Below, in pieces: positions 35,201 to 45,500 of a stretch of 64,000 bases of DNA; positions within the stretch are counted from its first letter, which is position 1; each line of letters opens with the position of its first letter. Origin of the DNA: Pelodera strongyloides (Eukaryota > Nematoda > Chromadorea > Rhabditida > Rhabditidae); NCBI GenBank assembly GCA_036852015.1, contig JAANDG010000247.1:124001-188000 (forward strand). The letters are read 5' to 3'. A program made the translations under genes and the position numbers. Under the pieces are notes generated by a model that ran no database searches, was not told the origin of the DNA, and worked only from the letters and a program-made list of their open reading frames with translations.

Positions 35201-35264
35201 AAGGCCGAAAACCGCTACGGTTCAACAGGAAAACCCGCATGCACTGGCCTCGGCAAGGGAATAA
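26602..35264 (+). CDS. Carboxylesterase type B, 18 exons, 632 aa, intact triad, charged C-terminal tail
   Basis: Exons: 26602-26703, 27146-27217, 27736-27837, 28773-28835, 29326-29408, 29685-29775, 30032-30101, 30487-30585, 30772-30866, 31111-31208, 31544-31713, 32300-32397, 32675-32761, 33183-33327, 33738-33870, 34223-34249, 34623-34750, 35029-35264. All phases match and the sum is 633 codons. Landmarks of the alpha/beta-hydrolase family are present: FLGIPFAKPPLGELRF (about 63-78), SEDCLYLNVFAP (96-107), oxyanion loop HGGA (122-125), nucleophile Ser206 in GGHSAGG, acid Glu344 in EYEGLLF and His462 in THGSE. It should hydrolyse carboxylic esters; the substrate cannot be told. There is no signal peptide; the start MGVGGS fits N-myristoylation, suggesting membrane attachment from the cytosol. 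A GGCAG site 8 nt before the ATG may be a trans-splice acceptor. Residues from about 512 form a non-catalytic acidic then basic, proline-rich tail. Weakest points are the AAG acceptor at 31110 and the 27-nt exon. Confidence 0.88.
26715..26830. mobile_element. Three tandem copies of an M3 MITE end
   Basis: AAAGCGGTACGGCACGTGGTT and near-copies recur three times at about 46-bp spacing, starting 11 nt after the donor of esterase exon 1. Confidence 0.8.
27059..27132. mobile_element. Minimal MITE of family M1 (74 bp)
   Basis: Ends TTAAAGCGAAATACCGGCCGG and GGCTGGTATTTCGCTTTAA with almost no core. It ends 13 nt before the 3' splice site of esterase exon 2. Confidence 0.88.
27265..27415. repeat. 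Cluster of ATCGGG-type words in esterase intron 2
   Basis: About eight variants of ATCGGG(G/A)CGA(T/C)ATCGGG and CCCGAT on both strands; origin unknown. Confidence 0.55.
28392..28574. mobile_element. MITE of family M1 in esterase intron 3
   Basis: Ends TTGAAGCGAACTACCGGCC and CCGACCGGTGTTTCGCTTTA, full-length core. Confidence 0.85.
28853..29290. repeat. Compound (GA)n/(GAAA)n/(TA)n microsatellite in esterase intron 4
   Basis: GA blocks, then AGAAAG hexamers, then a TA run of about 60 bp at 29149-29213, then GA again. It yields long false open frames rich in Arg-Glu or Ser-Leu. Confidence 0.95.
29540..29675. mobile_element. MITE of family M3 at end of esterase intron 5
   Basis: The right end GAGTGTCATACCGCTTTAA is clear; the left end is diverged. 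TTAA ends 9 nt before the 3' splice site. Confidence 0.55.
29828..30006. mobile_element. MITE of family M1 (diverged) in esterase intron 6
   Basis: The core with TTACTCGAATTTAGCTCGAT and the right end GTCGGTATTTCGCTTCAA match the family; the left TTAA end is degraded. Confidence 0.75.
30290..30475. repeat. Dispersed TGGTGACCAT-type repeat in esterase intron 7
   Basis: Shares CACCAAATGGTTA, TGACCATTTGGTGACCAT and CAAATGGGTTCACC words with 11440-11690. Confidence 0.55.
30652..30764. mobile_element. M3-type MITE end in esterase intron 8
   Basis: The right end ACCGTGTGTCATACAGCTTTAA ends 7 nt before the 3' splice site at 30771; the left end is unclear. Confidence 0.5.
31749..31803 (-). mobile_element. 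SINE-B tail fragment
   Basis: CGCTTCAAGAGTGTGTTCCC and TTCAAGGGAGTTCAAAT match the SINE-B 3' tail. Confidence 0.6.
33629..33718 (-). repeat. tRNA-like sequence in esterase intron 14
   Basis: On the minus strand a box A-like TGGTCTTATGGCTAGGGC and a box B-like GAGTTTGAATCTG are spaced as in a tRNA. Probably a SINE head; not a functional tRNA. Confidence 0.5.
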
Positions 35265-35299
35265 CTACATAGGCAACATAGAAAACCGAGGGACCATTT

Positions 35300-35440
35300 C
35301 GTGAAGGTTTCCTGGCTTTTGTCGTGGTACAGCCCATTTGGCCACCACTCGGCAACCACGTGGCCAATTTTCTTCGAAAACCATCGTCAACAGGTCATCA
35401 CATGGTCACGAAATGGTCAGTACCTTGTTCCTGCGCAAAT
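35300..35440. repeat. Dispersed GGTCA/TTTGGCCACC-type repeat
   Basis: Short words shared with 30290-30475 and 50140-50300, here 36 bp downstream of the esterase stop. Confidence 0.4.
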
Positions 35441-36235
35441 TTTCAATATTCGCACAATTTACAAAAGTATCTCACATGAATTGTTACACCAATAGATAGT
35501 AAGTAGGGTAAATATTTCTGCTTGACACATTTTCCGTTTTCGATTTTTTTCTTTGTATGATCTACAGCTAGAATACTTATCTTTCCTATGGTTATTTATG
35601 ATTTAGTAGGATCAATTTTTTTAGGCTTTTTGCTAATGTTGTATGTTTTTTTTTTGTCAAATTTTGGAAGAATACTGTATTTGCTTTCCATTTTTTTCTC
35701 CATTGTGCTCAAAATATGAGCATGGGAAAGGGACGTGTTGAGAATATGAGGAAAAATTAATAAATATGTTTATTTACAGACTAAATAAGACAGCAAAATT
35801 AAGAAGATCAATCACAGTAAGATTGGTTTATTCTATGCATAGCATAATAAACAAACGTAAAAACCAGAAACGGATTAAACGGCATTTAGCCGCAATTGCA
35901 CGCATCCAGCGTAAAAGCGGCACACGCACAAGCAGCGTACATAATTTGGTCTTATGCTTAATTAATATAATAATGTTAATCATAAAATGTTAATCATATC
36001 ATATCGCATTTACGTAGTAAATTAAATAAATGCCTTTTCACAACACAGCAACATTGTAAGGTTAATTGAAACAATACTAAATGTCAAGTAGAAAAATTAA
36101 TTTTCATATACAGAAACAACATCCTAAATTGGGAAAAATAAAAGGAAGGCACAGTTAATTAAAAATTTAATGCTATATACCTAATAATTATGGTTAACTC
36201 GCTATAAAAACCGCTGTAGTAGTAATTGTAAGCTG

Positions 36236-36390
36236 TTACCTATACCTCTAGACTTGGCTAATAAGGTCTGAACTTGGGCCTTAGTTACCTACATCTCTAG
36301 CCTTGTACTAATACGGTCTGAACTTGGACCCTAATTACCTATATCTCTAGACTTGAACTAGTAAGTCTGAACTTGGGCCCTACCCTATCT
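36236..36390. repeat. Three-unit tandem repeat downstream of methyltransferase
   Basis: About 60-bp units with ACCTA.A.CTCTAG.CTTG and GTCTGAACTTGG; mirrored at about 44963-45117. Confidence 0.8.
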
Positions 36391-36512
36391 ATACTACGAC
36401 ACTTCTCAAAAAATTTATTTGGTTAATGTTATGGGTATGCTGTTAGTAGTTAGTACTGTCGGTTACAATGGTGAATAGTGATGAATAATATTATGCACTT
36501 ATAGTATAAAAC

Positions 36513-39500
36513 TTATTTCTTGCAAATGTAAATACAGTTTGCTGGGATATAGTCTGGGTTCTTGATGTCCACTTGCTCAAAGCCAGCTTCGTTTAGCAGC
36601 TTGCGCCCACGCTGCACACCCCACTTGGCACCGAGGCATAGCGCATCTGGAATAACATAGTTTAAACGTTTAAAGCAGGATGACACATGATTTTGAAAGT
36701 CATGACGTAACACTGAATTTCGCGGCTAGCCGAATGTGCTATTCATTTTTCAAAGAAATGCAAGCGTAAAATATACTTCCTTGTATTCAGTTACGTTGAA
36801 AAGATAAAACGGGATCGTGAATAAAAAAATCATGAGATAAGAATCGTTCAACGTGCAGTGTGCAACAAAACTCTTTTCTGATTGAGGCCTCCAAACAAAC
36901 AAAAGATAGCAGAAGAAAAAGGTTGAAATACAGCTAGATGGGAAAAGTCGATCTTCCAGAGGCCATATTCACCACTCCAATTCCCGCGGGGAAATAGTGC
37001 CTGGGGGACAGAAAATAGCACTCTACTGTGAGAGACGCAGAGAAAAAGACGGGAAATTCCCACGGGAAATTAGTGGTGAACGTGGCCTCAGAATAAGTAA
37101 ACTGACCCGGCGAATTACTAGCGACGGGCAGGCAATGGAACATTGAGCATCCGTAGAATAGACATGCGGATACGCCTTCGGAAGCTTTGTCCTAAAACAA
37201 GTTTCCTTGTTGTTTGAATTATTAAAGCGAAATACCGGCCGGTTTTTGAAACCATCGTGGACAACTGAATTCTTACTATTTATGTTAATATGCTCGAATT
37301 TAGCTCGATTTTTATTCTAATCTATGTCATTTGCATAAACTGCATAAGAATGCTGGTCTACTCGGTAAACCGGCCGAAGTCCCTGTCTCAAGAGCAGCGG
37401 AGGCGCTAGCTCGTCGATTCGACTCCCTTCCCGGGCAGAACAAGCCTTTTCTTTAGAGATCATTGGTAATAGTTTCATTGCGAAGAAAAAGGTGCTCATA
37501 ATAACGGTTTATTGGTTAACAATCAATACAAAAAAGAACGTCAACCAAAGGGAACCCTAAGACCCCGCGCTTCACAACGCGAAAGTACTTACTAGGGACC
37601 AAATATATAGCTCAATCGCCACCTTGACCTAAGCGAACTAATTGAAACCAAAAACCCGTTGTTTTTTTAGACATGCGACCACAGGCAGGTGTCAATTCCC
37701 GGCTAATATGCATGTACCTTACCATTTGTGGTATAATCAAATTACATAATTATTTTGCTAATTACCTGCGCCACATTGCTTGTTCCGCGAATTTCAATCA
37801 TTGCAAATACGCCGCCATTCTTCAGAACCCGATGGATTTCCTTGCAACACTAAATAAATAAATTAAGTGTTGTTTGTTGGCGTGCTTCTGGAAAGATGTC
37901 ATCATTTTAAATTTTTGCAGCAACCGAGGGGGGGTCCGCTCAGACCAAACTTTTGATTAATTGTTCTTCATTTATTTTTTAGTGACAAGTTCGTTGCCTT
38001 GAACCTATGCCCGGAAGTCGGAACTATAATTATGAAAACCGCCTTGTTATATGCTATATGCCTCGACGTGCATTATATGCAAATGAGTAGAATTAGGATA
38101 ACAATCCACAACAATTCGATCCCATTTAGCATAGATTCATAGGAATGGTGTTGGACAGCATACGTTTTAAAACCGGATGTTATACCGCTTTGATATTGAC
38201 TTTTACATAACTCAAATAATACCCACCAAATCTGGTCTTCGCTGATCATGGCACGCATCAAAAATTGTTGCAAGGTCATACGTGTTAGACCAATCCTGGG
38301 GCATTTCTCCCGCATTGCAAACGACGAATTCCTAGAGGTGATAATTATATTCTTGACTAAAGTTAGCGCGTGTAAGCGGCAACCTGACGGCGTATTATTA
38401 TGCTTTTGTTACACTTTGATATTATGAGTTTGTTACACCAAGGAAATAAACACTGATTTACTGTCAAACTATGTGCCAAAAAAGTTTACATGTCTGACCA
38501 CAAAAATGTCGACAACAATCTATGTTGAAGTCCAGTAATGGTTCTACAGTATCTGTATACCTTATATCGAAGTCCCGTAATGGTTCCAAAGTATCTGCAT
38601 ACCTTATATCAATTGTGCCTTTGTTACGCTTTGATGTTATTAACCTAATTGCCCTAATTATCCTAATTGTGCCCTAATTAACGTGTCCTAATAAACGGTG
38701 TATGTAATTATCAATGTAATTATGTTAATAAAGTAAGCTCACAACGTTAGTGAGTCCCTCCTTCTTTTTGTTCTCATTTGCAGTAGCAATCGCGCTTTCG
38801 GAGATGTCGAGTCCCACAAAGTGAGATTTGGGGTAATTCTTGGCTAAAATCAGAAATGTTCATGGTAAGAAATTGGAAAGTAACATTTTGCTTGGCTCGG
38901 CTGGGCTCAAACATTCGCATGGGCTCACCAAATACAGCCCGACGCCTGTGCGGCTTGCTCAAGCATCGGCCGTTAGTTAAAGATCGGACGGGCGGGACGA
39001 AATTAAGGAAATTTTCATCTCGTTAGGTGGCTTACAGTATGACACAAAATAACGAACCTAATAGAATCGAATGGAATCCGTTTCCACAGCCGACATCGAG
39101 CGTTCGTACGCCACCAGTTGACATTTTTTCCTAAACGATAACAAAGGGGTATAGCTGGCGATTTGCGAAACATAGGCTGGAAGACTACGTTCTCATGTAC
39201 TATAGGCACATTTCTATACGAATATAATGTGAGTCTGTGCCTTTAGGTGCTTTGACGGTCCATGTTATGTTTAAACTTGGGCTTAGACTTATATTGGGCT
39301 TACCTAACTAATATTGGGCTTAACTAATATAAATATTGGGCTTTATGGGGCTTAGTTTTAGGATTGACGAGCGTCAAATATTACCGAAATTCCGTGTCCA
39401 ATATCGGGTAAGATGAGCGGGATCAGTGTCTCGCCGTGCATTGCCTTGGTCATTGATTCCATCACCGTGTAAAAGGCAGAGAAGTCAGAGTACTCAAGGC

Positions 39501-42500
39501 CTGAAGATTTTTTCTATAAATATTTTGAGGATGCGTTTCCGAACAGACGGCTGGCAATAAAATCTGAGTCCTATTCAAGTATCCACAAATTTGTTCGGCT
39601 TAAATTAAAAGCAAACAATTCAATTCCAACCTTGAAAATAAATGATAATACAGTACTGTTTTGCGACCTAGATAAGGCTGATGCTTTTCGTAATGTTTTT
39701 GATGGTAACTATGCTAGTGACAATAATTTGCTACCCTCGATACCCTGTGCTAACGAAAAGATACCTATGTTTAATTTTGATTGCAACTCTGTTTATTCTT
39801 TTATTAGAAAGTTACCAAATAAGTTCTCGTACAGTATTGAAGGCTTAAACCAATTTTTTATCAAAAAATGCGGTGTTACACTGTGCTCGCCCCTATCTAT
39901 AATTTTTTCATCGTCTTTTGTTTATTCACATATTCCCTGGCAGTGGAAGTACGGGTGCATAGTTCCAATTTACAAGAAAGGAAGCAAAAGCAATCCTGAA
40001 AACTACAGGCCAGTCACCCTCACCTCCCCTGTTGGAAGACTTATGGAGACCATACTTGCGTCTGGTATAAGAATTGTCTTTAAAAATTCTTTCTCAAAAA
40101 GTCAATATGGTTTTTTAAAAGGTAGAAGCTGTACGACTCAACTTTTAGAAGTAATTTCAGAATGGCAAACATCCTTGAAGTGTAAAAAAAAGTAGATTGC
40201 GTTTACTTTGACTACAGAAAAGCTTTCGATAAGGTTGTACACGCAAAGCTGCTTTATAAATGTAAACAATTTGGTTTTCCTAGTATGCTTATTAGTTGGT
40301 TAAAGGAATTCTTAGAAAATCGTATATCTGTCGTTAAAATTGGTAATACTTTTTCGTCTGAATTTGTTCCAATCTCAGGTGTTCCACAGGGAACGGTCCT
40401 GGGTCCTTTACTGTTCTTGATTTTTATAAATGATCTTGAATCCGTTATTCCATCAAGTGTTAAATTTGCATTATTTGCAGATGATCTCAAGTTGTATGGT
40501 GAAGCCGGACCCGTCCTCCAGGAGGCGATCAATGCAGTGAGCGCGTGGTCAAGGGACTGGCAGATGCCGTTTGCAGCTGAAAAAATCAATGTTCTTCACC
40601 TCGGACAGACCGGTCCCGGACGCGTCTACTATATTGAACGTCAGAGGATCGAGCGAGCCGGTGGATCAGATAAGAGATTTAGGTATTTATGTTGATAACA
40701 AGTTGACTTTCTCGCATCATATTCATGTCAAAACTGCCTTAGCACTTCAGAGAAGTCGGCACTTGTTATCAGCATTCCCACAAGCTTCAGCTGATACATA
40801 TGTTAAACTTTTTAATTGTTACGTAAGGCCCATCTTAGAATACGGCTCTGAGATTATCAATCCTTCTGAAAAATCACCTCTTTGTCGTAGATTAGAAGCC
40901 CCCCAAAGGTTTTTCTCCAAACGTGTGTGTATTAAAAAGAACGTAAGATATCAGTCTTACAAGTCGCGTGTAGAATATTTAAAATTAGAACCTCTGTTTT
41001 TAAGGAGAAGAAAGACTGATATCTTGACTGCATTTAAGCTTTTATTTAATATTTATGACTTTCCGTGCTTGTCGCAACACTTAGTTTTGAGATCTCAAAC
41101 TTCAACTCGGCCATGTCGCCCTCACAAATATGTTATTAAAAAGGCTAAGTTAAGGTATAAAGATAGGAATTGGTTCTTCAATAGAATTGCAGATCTTGTC
41201 AATAATCTACCGTCCGAAGTTGATCAGTGTAAAAATGCAGAAGAACTTCTGAGTTATGTAAATGCAAATCCGCAAATTTTTTCCCAAAGACCCCCTGCAT
41301 TTTTTTACTGAGAACAATTTATATTTCTTACCCGATGTTTTTTTTTTTTATTTTTTTTATATACATTTCTGTGAATTTACGCTCATGAATGTTTTTATCT
41401 GTAAATTGTTAAGTACCGTTAGCATTACCTTAAAATGCTTTAATTGAATTGAATTTACGTTTAGTGCTCTTATTATGATATTGAATATGTTATGTTATGT
41501 TTAGTGTTCTTTAGTTTGTGTTCGTGTTTTTGTTCTTTGTAGTTTGGTCCCTTGTGAGTATACTGCGTTGTGAAGCGTGGTATCTTAGGGTCACCTTTTG
41601 AGATGTGTTAATTGCATATCCTCAATAAACCTTTATATATACTCAAAATTGCCTCTCTAACAATAAGTAGTAAAAGATAACGCACTCCGAGTTATAACGT
41701 ACTCAAAATTGCCTCTCTAACAATAAGTAGTAAAAGATAACGTACTCCGAGTTATAACAAGCGACTTCGCTGTAACTGGCAGAGAAGACAAAATTGCCAG
41801 CCGTCTGTTCGGAAACGCATCCTCAAAATATTTATAGAAAAAATCTTCAGGCCTTGAGTACTCTGACTTCTCTGCCTTTTACACGGTGATGGAATCAATG
41901 ACCAAGGCAATGCACGGCGAGACACTGATCCCGCTCATCTTACCCGATATTGGACACGGAATTTCGGTAATATTTGACGCTCGTCAATCCTAAAACTAAG
42001 CCCCATAAAGCCCAATATTTATATTAGTTAAGCCCAATATTAGTTAGGTAAGCCCAATATAAGTCTAAGCCCAAGTTTAAACATAACATGGACCGTCAAA
42101 GCACCTAAAGGCACAGACTCACATTATATTCGTATAGAAATGTGCCTATAGTACATGAGAACGTAGTCTTCCAGCCTATGTTTCGCAAATCGCCAGCTAT
42201 ACCCCTTTGTTATCGTTTAGGAAAAAATGTCAACTGGTGGCGTACGAACGCTCGATGTCGGCTGTGGAAACGGATTCCATTCGATTCTATTAGGTTCGTT
42301 ATTTTGTGTCATACTGTAAGCCACCTAACGAGATGAAAATTTCCTTAATTTCGTCCCGCCCGTCCGATCTTTAACTAACGGCCGATGCTTGAGCAAGCCG
42401 CACAGGCGTCGGGCTGTATTTGGTGAGCCCATGCGAATGTTTGAGCCCAGCCGAGCCAAGCAAAATGTTACTTTCCAATTTCTTACCATGAACATTTCTG

Positions 42501-45500
42501 ATTTTAGCCAAGAATTACCCCAAATCTCACTTTGTGGGACTCGACATCTCCGAAAGCGCGATTGCTACTGCAAATGAGAACAAAAAGAAGGAGGGACTCA
42601 CTAACGTTGTGAGCTTACTTTATTAACATAATTACATTGATAATTACATACACCGTTTATTAGGACACGTTAATTAGGGCACAATTAGGATAATTAGGGC
42701 AATTAGGTTAATAACATCAAAGCGTAACAAAGGCACAATTGATATAAGGTATGCAGATACTTTGGAACCATTACGGGACTTCGATATAAGGTATACAGAT
42801 ACTGTAGAACCATTACTGGACTTCAACATAGATTGTTGTCGACATTTTTGTGGTCAGACATGTAAACTTTTTTGGCACATAGTTTGACAGTAAATCAGTG
42901 TTTATTTCCTTGGTGTAACAAACTCATAATATCAAAGTGTAACAAAAGCATAATAATACGCCGTCAGGTTGCCGCTTACACGCGCTAACTTTAGTCAAGA
43001 ATATAATTATCACCTCTAGGAATTCGTCGTTTGCAATGCGGGAGAAATGCCCCAGGATTGGTCTAACACGTATGACCTTGCAACAATTTTTGATGCGTGC
43101 CATGATCAGCGAAGACCAGATTTGGTGGGTATTATTTGAGTTATGTAAAAGTCAATATCAAAGCGGTATAACATCCGGTTTTAAAACGTATGCTGTCCAA
43201 CACCATTCCTATGAATCTATGCTAAATGGGATCGAATTGTTGTGGATTGTTATCCTAATTCTACTCATTTGCATATAATGCACGTCGAGGCATATAGCAT
43301 ATAAACAAGGCGGTTTTCATAATTATAGTTCCGACTTCCGGGCATAGGTTCAAGGCAACGAACTTGTCACTAAAAAATAAATGAAGAACAATTAATCAAA
43401 AGTTTGGTCTGAGCGGACCCCCCCTCGGTTGCTGCAAAAATTTAAAATGATGACATCTTTCCAGAAGCACGCCAACAAACAACACTTAATTTATTTATTT
43501 AGTGTTGCAAGGAAATCCATCGGGTTCTGAAGAAGGGCGGCGTATTTGCAATGATTGAAATTCGCGGAACAAGCAATGTGGCGCAGGTAATTAGCAAAAT
43601 AATTATGTAATTTGATTATACCACAAATGGTAAGGTACATGCATATTAGCCGGGAATTGACACCTGCCTGTGGTCGCATGTCTAAAAAAACAACGGGTTT
43701 TTGGTTTCAATTAGTTCGCTTAGGTCAAGGTGGCGATTGAGCTATATATTTGGTCCCTAGTAAGTACTTTCGCGTTGTGAAGCGCGGGGTCTTAGGGTTC
43801 CCTTTGGTTGACGTTCTTTTTTGTATTGATTGTTAACCAATAAACCGTTATTATGAGCACCTTTTTCTTCGCAATGAAACTATTACCAATGATCTCTAAA
43901 GAAAAGGCTTGTTCTGCCCGGGAAGGGAGTCGAATCGACGAGCTAGCGCCTCCGCTGCTCTTGAGACAGGGACTTCGGCCGGTTTACCGAGTAGACCAGC
44001 ATTCTTATGCAGTTTATGCAAATGACATAGATTAGAATAAAAAATCGAGCTAAATTCGAGCATATTAACATAAATAGTAAGAATTCAGTTGTCCACGATG
44101 GTTTCAAAAACCGGCCGGTATTTCGCTTTAATAATTCAAACAACAAGGAAACTTGTTTTAGGACAAAGCTTCCGAAGGCGTATCCGCATGTCTATTCTAC
44201 GGATGCTCAATGTTCCATTGCCTGCCCGTCGCTAGTAATTCGCCGGGTCAGTTTACTTATTCTGAGGCCACGTTCACCACTAATTTCCCGTGGGAATTTC
44301 CCGTCTTTTTCTCTGCGTCTCTCACAGTAGAGTGCTATTTTCTGTCCCCCAGGCACTATTTCCCCGCGGGAATTGGAGTGGTGAATATGGCCTCTGGAAG
44401 ATCGACTTTTCCCATCTAGCTGTATTTCAACCTTTTTCTTCTGCTATCTTTTGTTTGTTTGGAGGCCTCAATCAGAAAAGAGTTTTGTTGCACACTGCAC
44501 GTTGAACGATTCTTATCTCATGATTTTTTTATTCACGATCCCGTTTTATCTTTTCAACGTAACTGAATACAAGGAAGTATATTTTACGCTTGCATTTCTT
44601 TGAAAAATGAATAGCACATTCGGCTAGCCGCGAAATTCAGTGTTACGTCATGACTTTCAAAATCATGTGTCATCCTGCTTTAAACGTTTAAACTATGTTA
44701 TTCCAGATGCGCTATGCCTCGGTGCCAAGTGGGGTGTGCAGCGTGGGCGCAAGCTGCTAAACGAAGCTGGCTTTGAGCAAGTGGACATCAAGAACCCAGA
44801 CTATATCCCAGCAAACTGTATTTACATTTGCAAGAAATAAGTTTTATACTATAAGTGCATAATATTATTCATCACTATTCACCATTGTAACCGACAGTAC
44901 TAACTACTAACAGCATACCCATAACATTAACCAAATAAATTTTTTGAGAAGTGTCGTAGTATAGATAGGGTAGGGCCCAAGTTCAGACTTACTAGTTCAA
45001 GTCTAGAGATATAGGTAATTAGGGTCCAAGTTCAGACCGTATTAGTACAAGGCTAGAGATGTAGGTAACTAAGGCCCAAGTTCAGACCTTATTAGCCAAG
45101 TCTAGAGGTATAGGTAACAGCTTACAATTACTACTACAGCGGTTTTTATAGCGAGTTAACCATAATTATTAGGTATATAGCATTAAATTTTTAATTAACT
45201 GTGCCTTCCTTTTATTTTTCCCAATTTAGGATGTTGTTTCTGTATATGAAAATTAATTTTTCTACTTGACATTTAGTATTGTTTCAATTAACCTTACAAT
45301 GTTGCTGTGTTGTGAAAAGGCATTTATTTAATTTACTACGTAAATGCGATATGATATGATTAACATTTTATGATTAACATTATTATATTAATTAAGCATA
45401 AGACCAAATTATGTACGCTGCTTGTGCGTGTGCCGCTTTTACGCTGGATGCGTGCAATTGCGGCTAAATGCCGTTTAATCCGTTTCTGGTTTTTACGTTT

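Larger units (their letters stand above)
35845..39558 (+). repeat. Inverted repeat 1, left arm (about 3.7 kb)
   Basis: Nearly identical in reverse to 41793-45508; paired posit­ions add to 81351-81353, so only a few single-base indels separate the arms. It contains methyltransferase exons 6-12 in sense for the minus-strand gene, an M1 MITE, a G MITE, an M2 MITE and a three-unit tandem repeat. Confidence 0.97.

Noticed and set aside
42142..42336. 64-codon frame (mirrored at 39015-39209)
   Set aside because: A shifted frame over methyltransferase exon 6; the correct frame carries VGCGNG.
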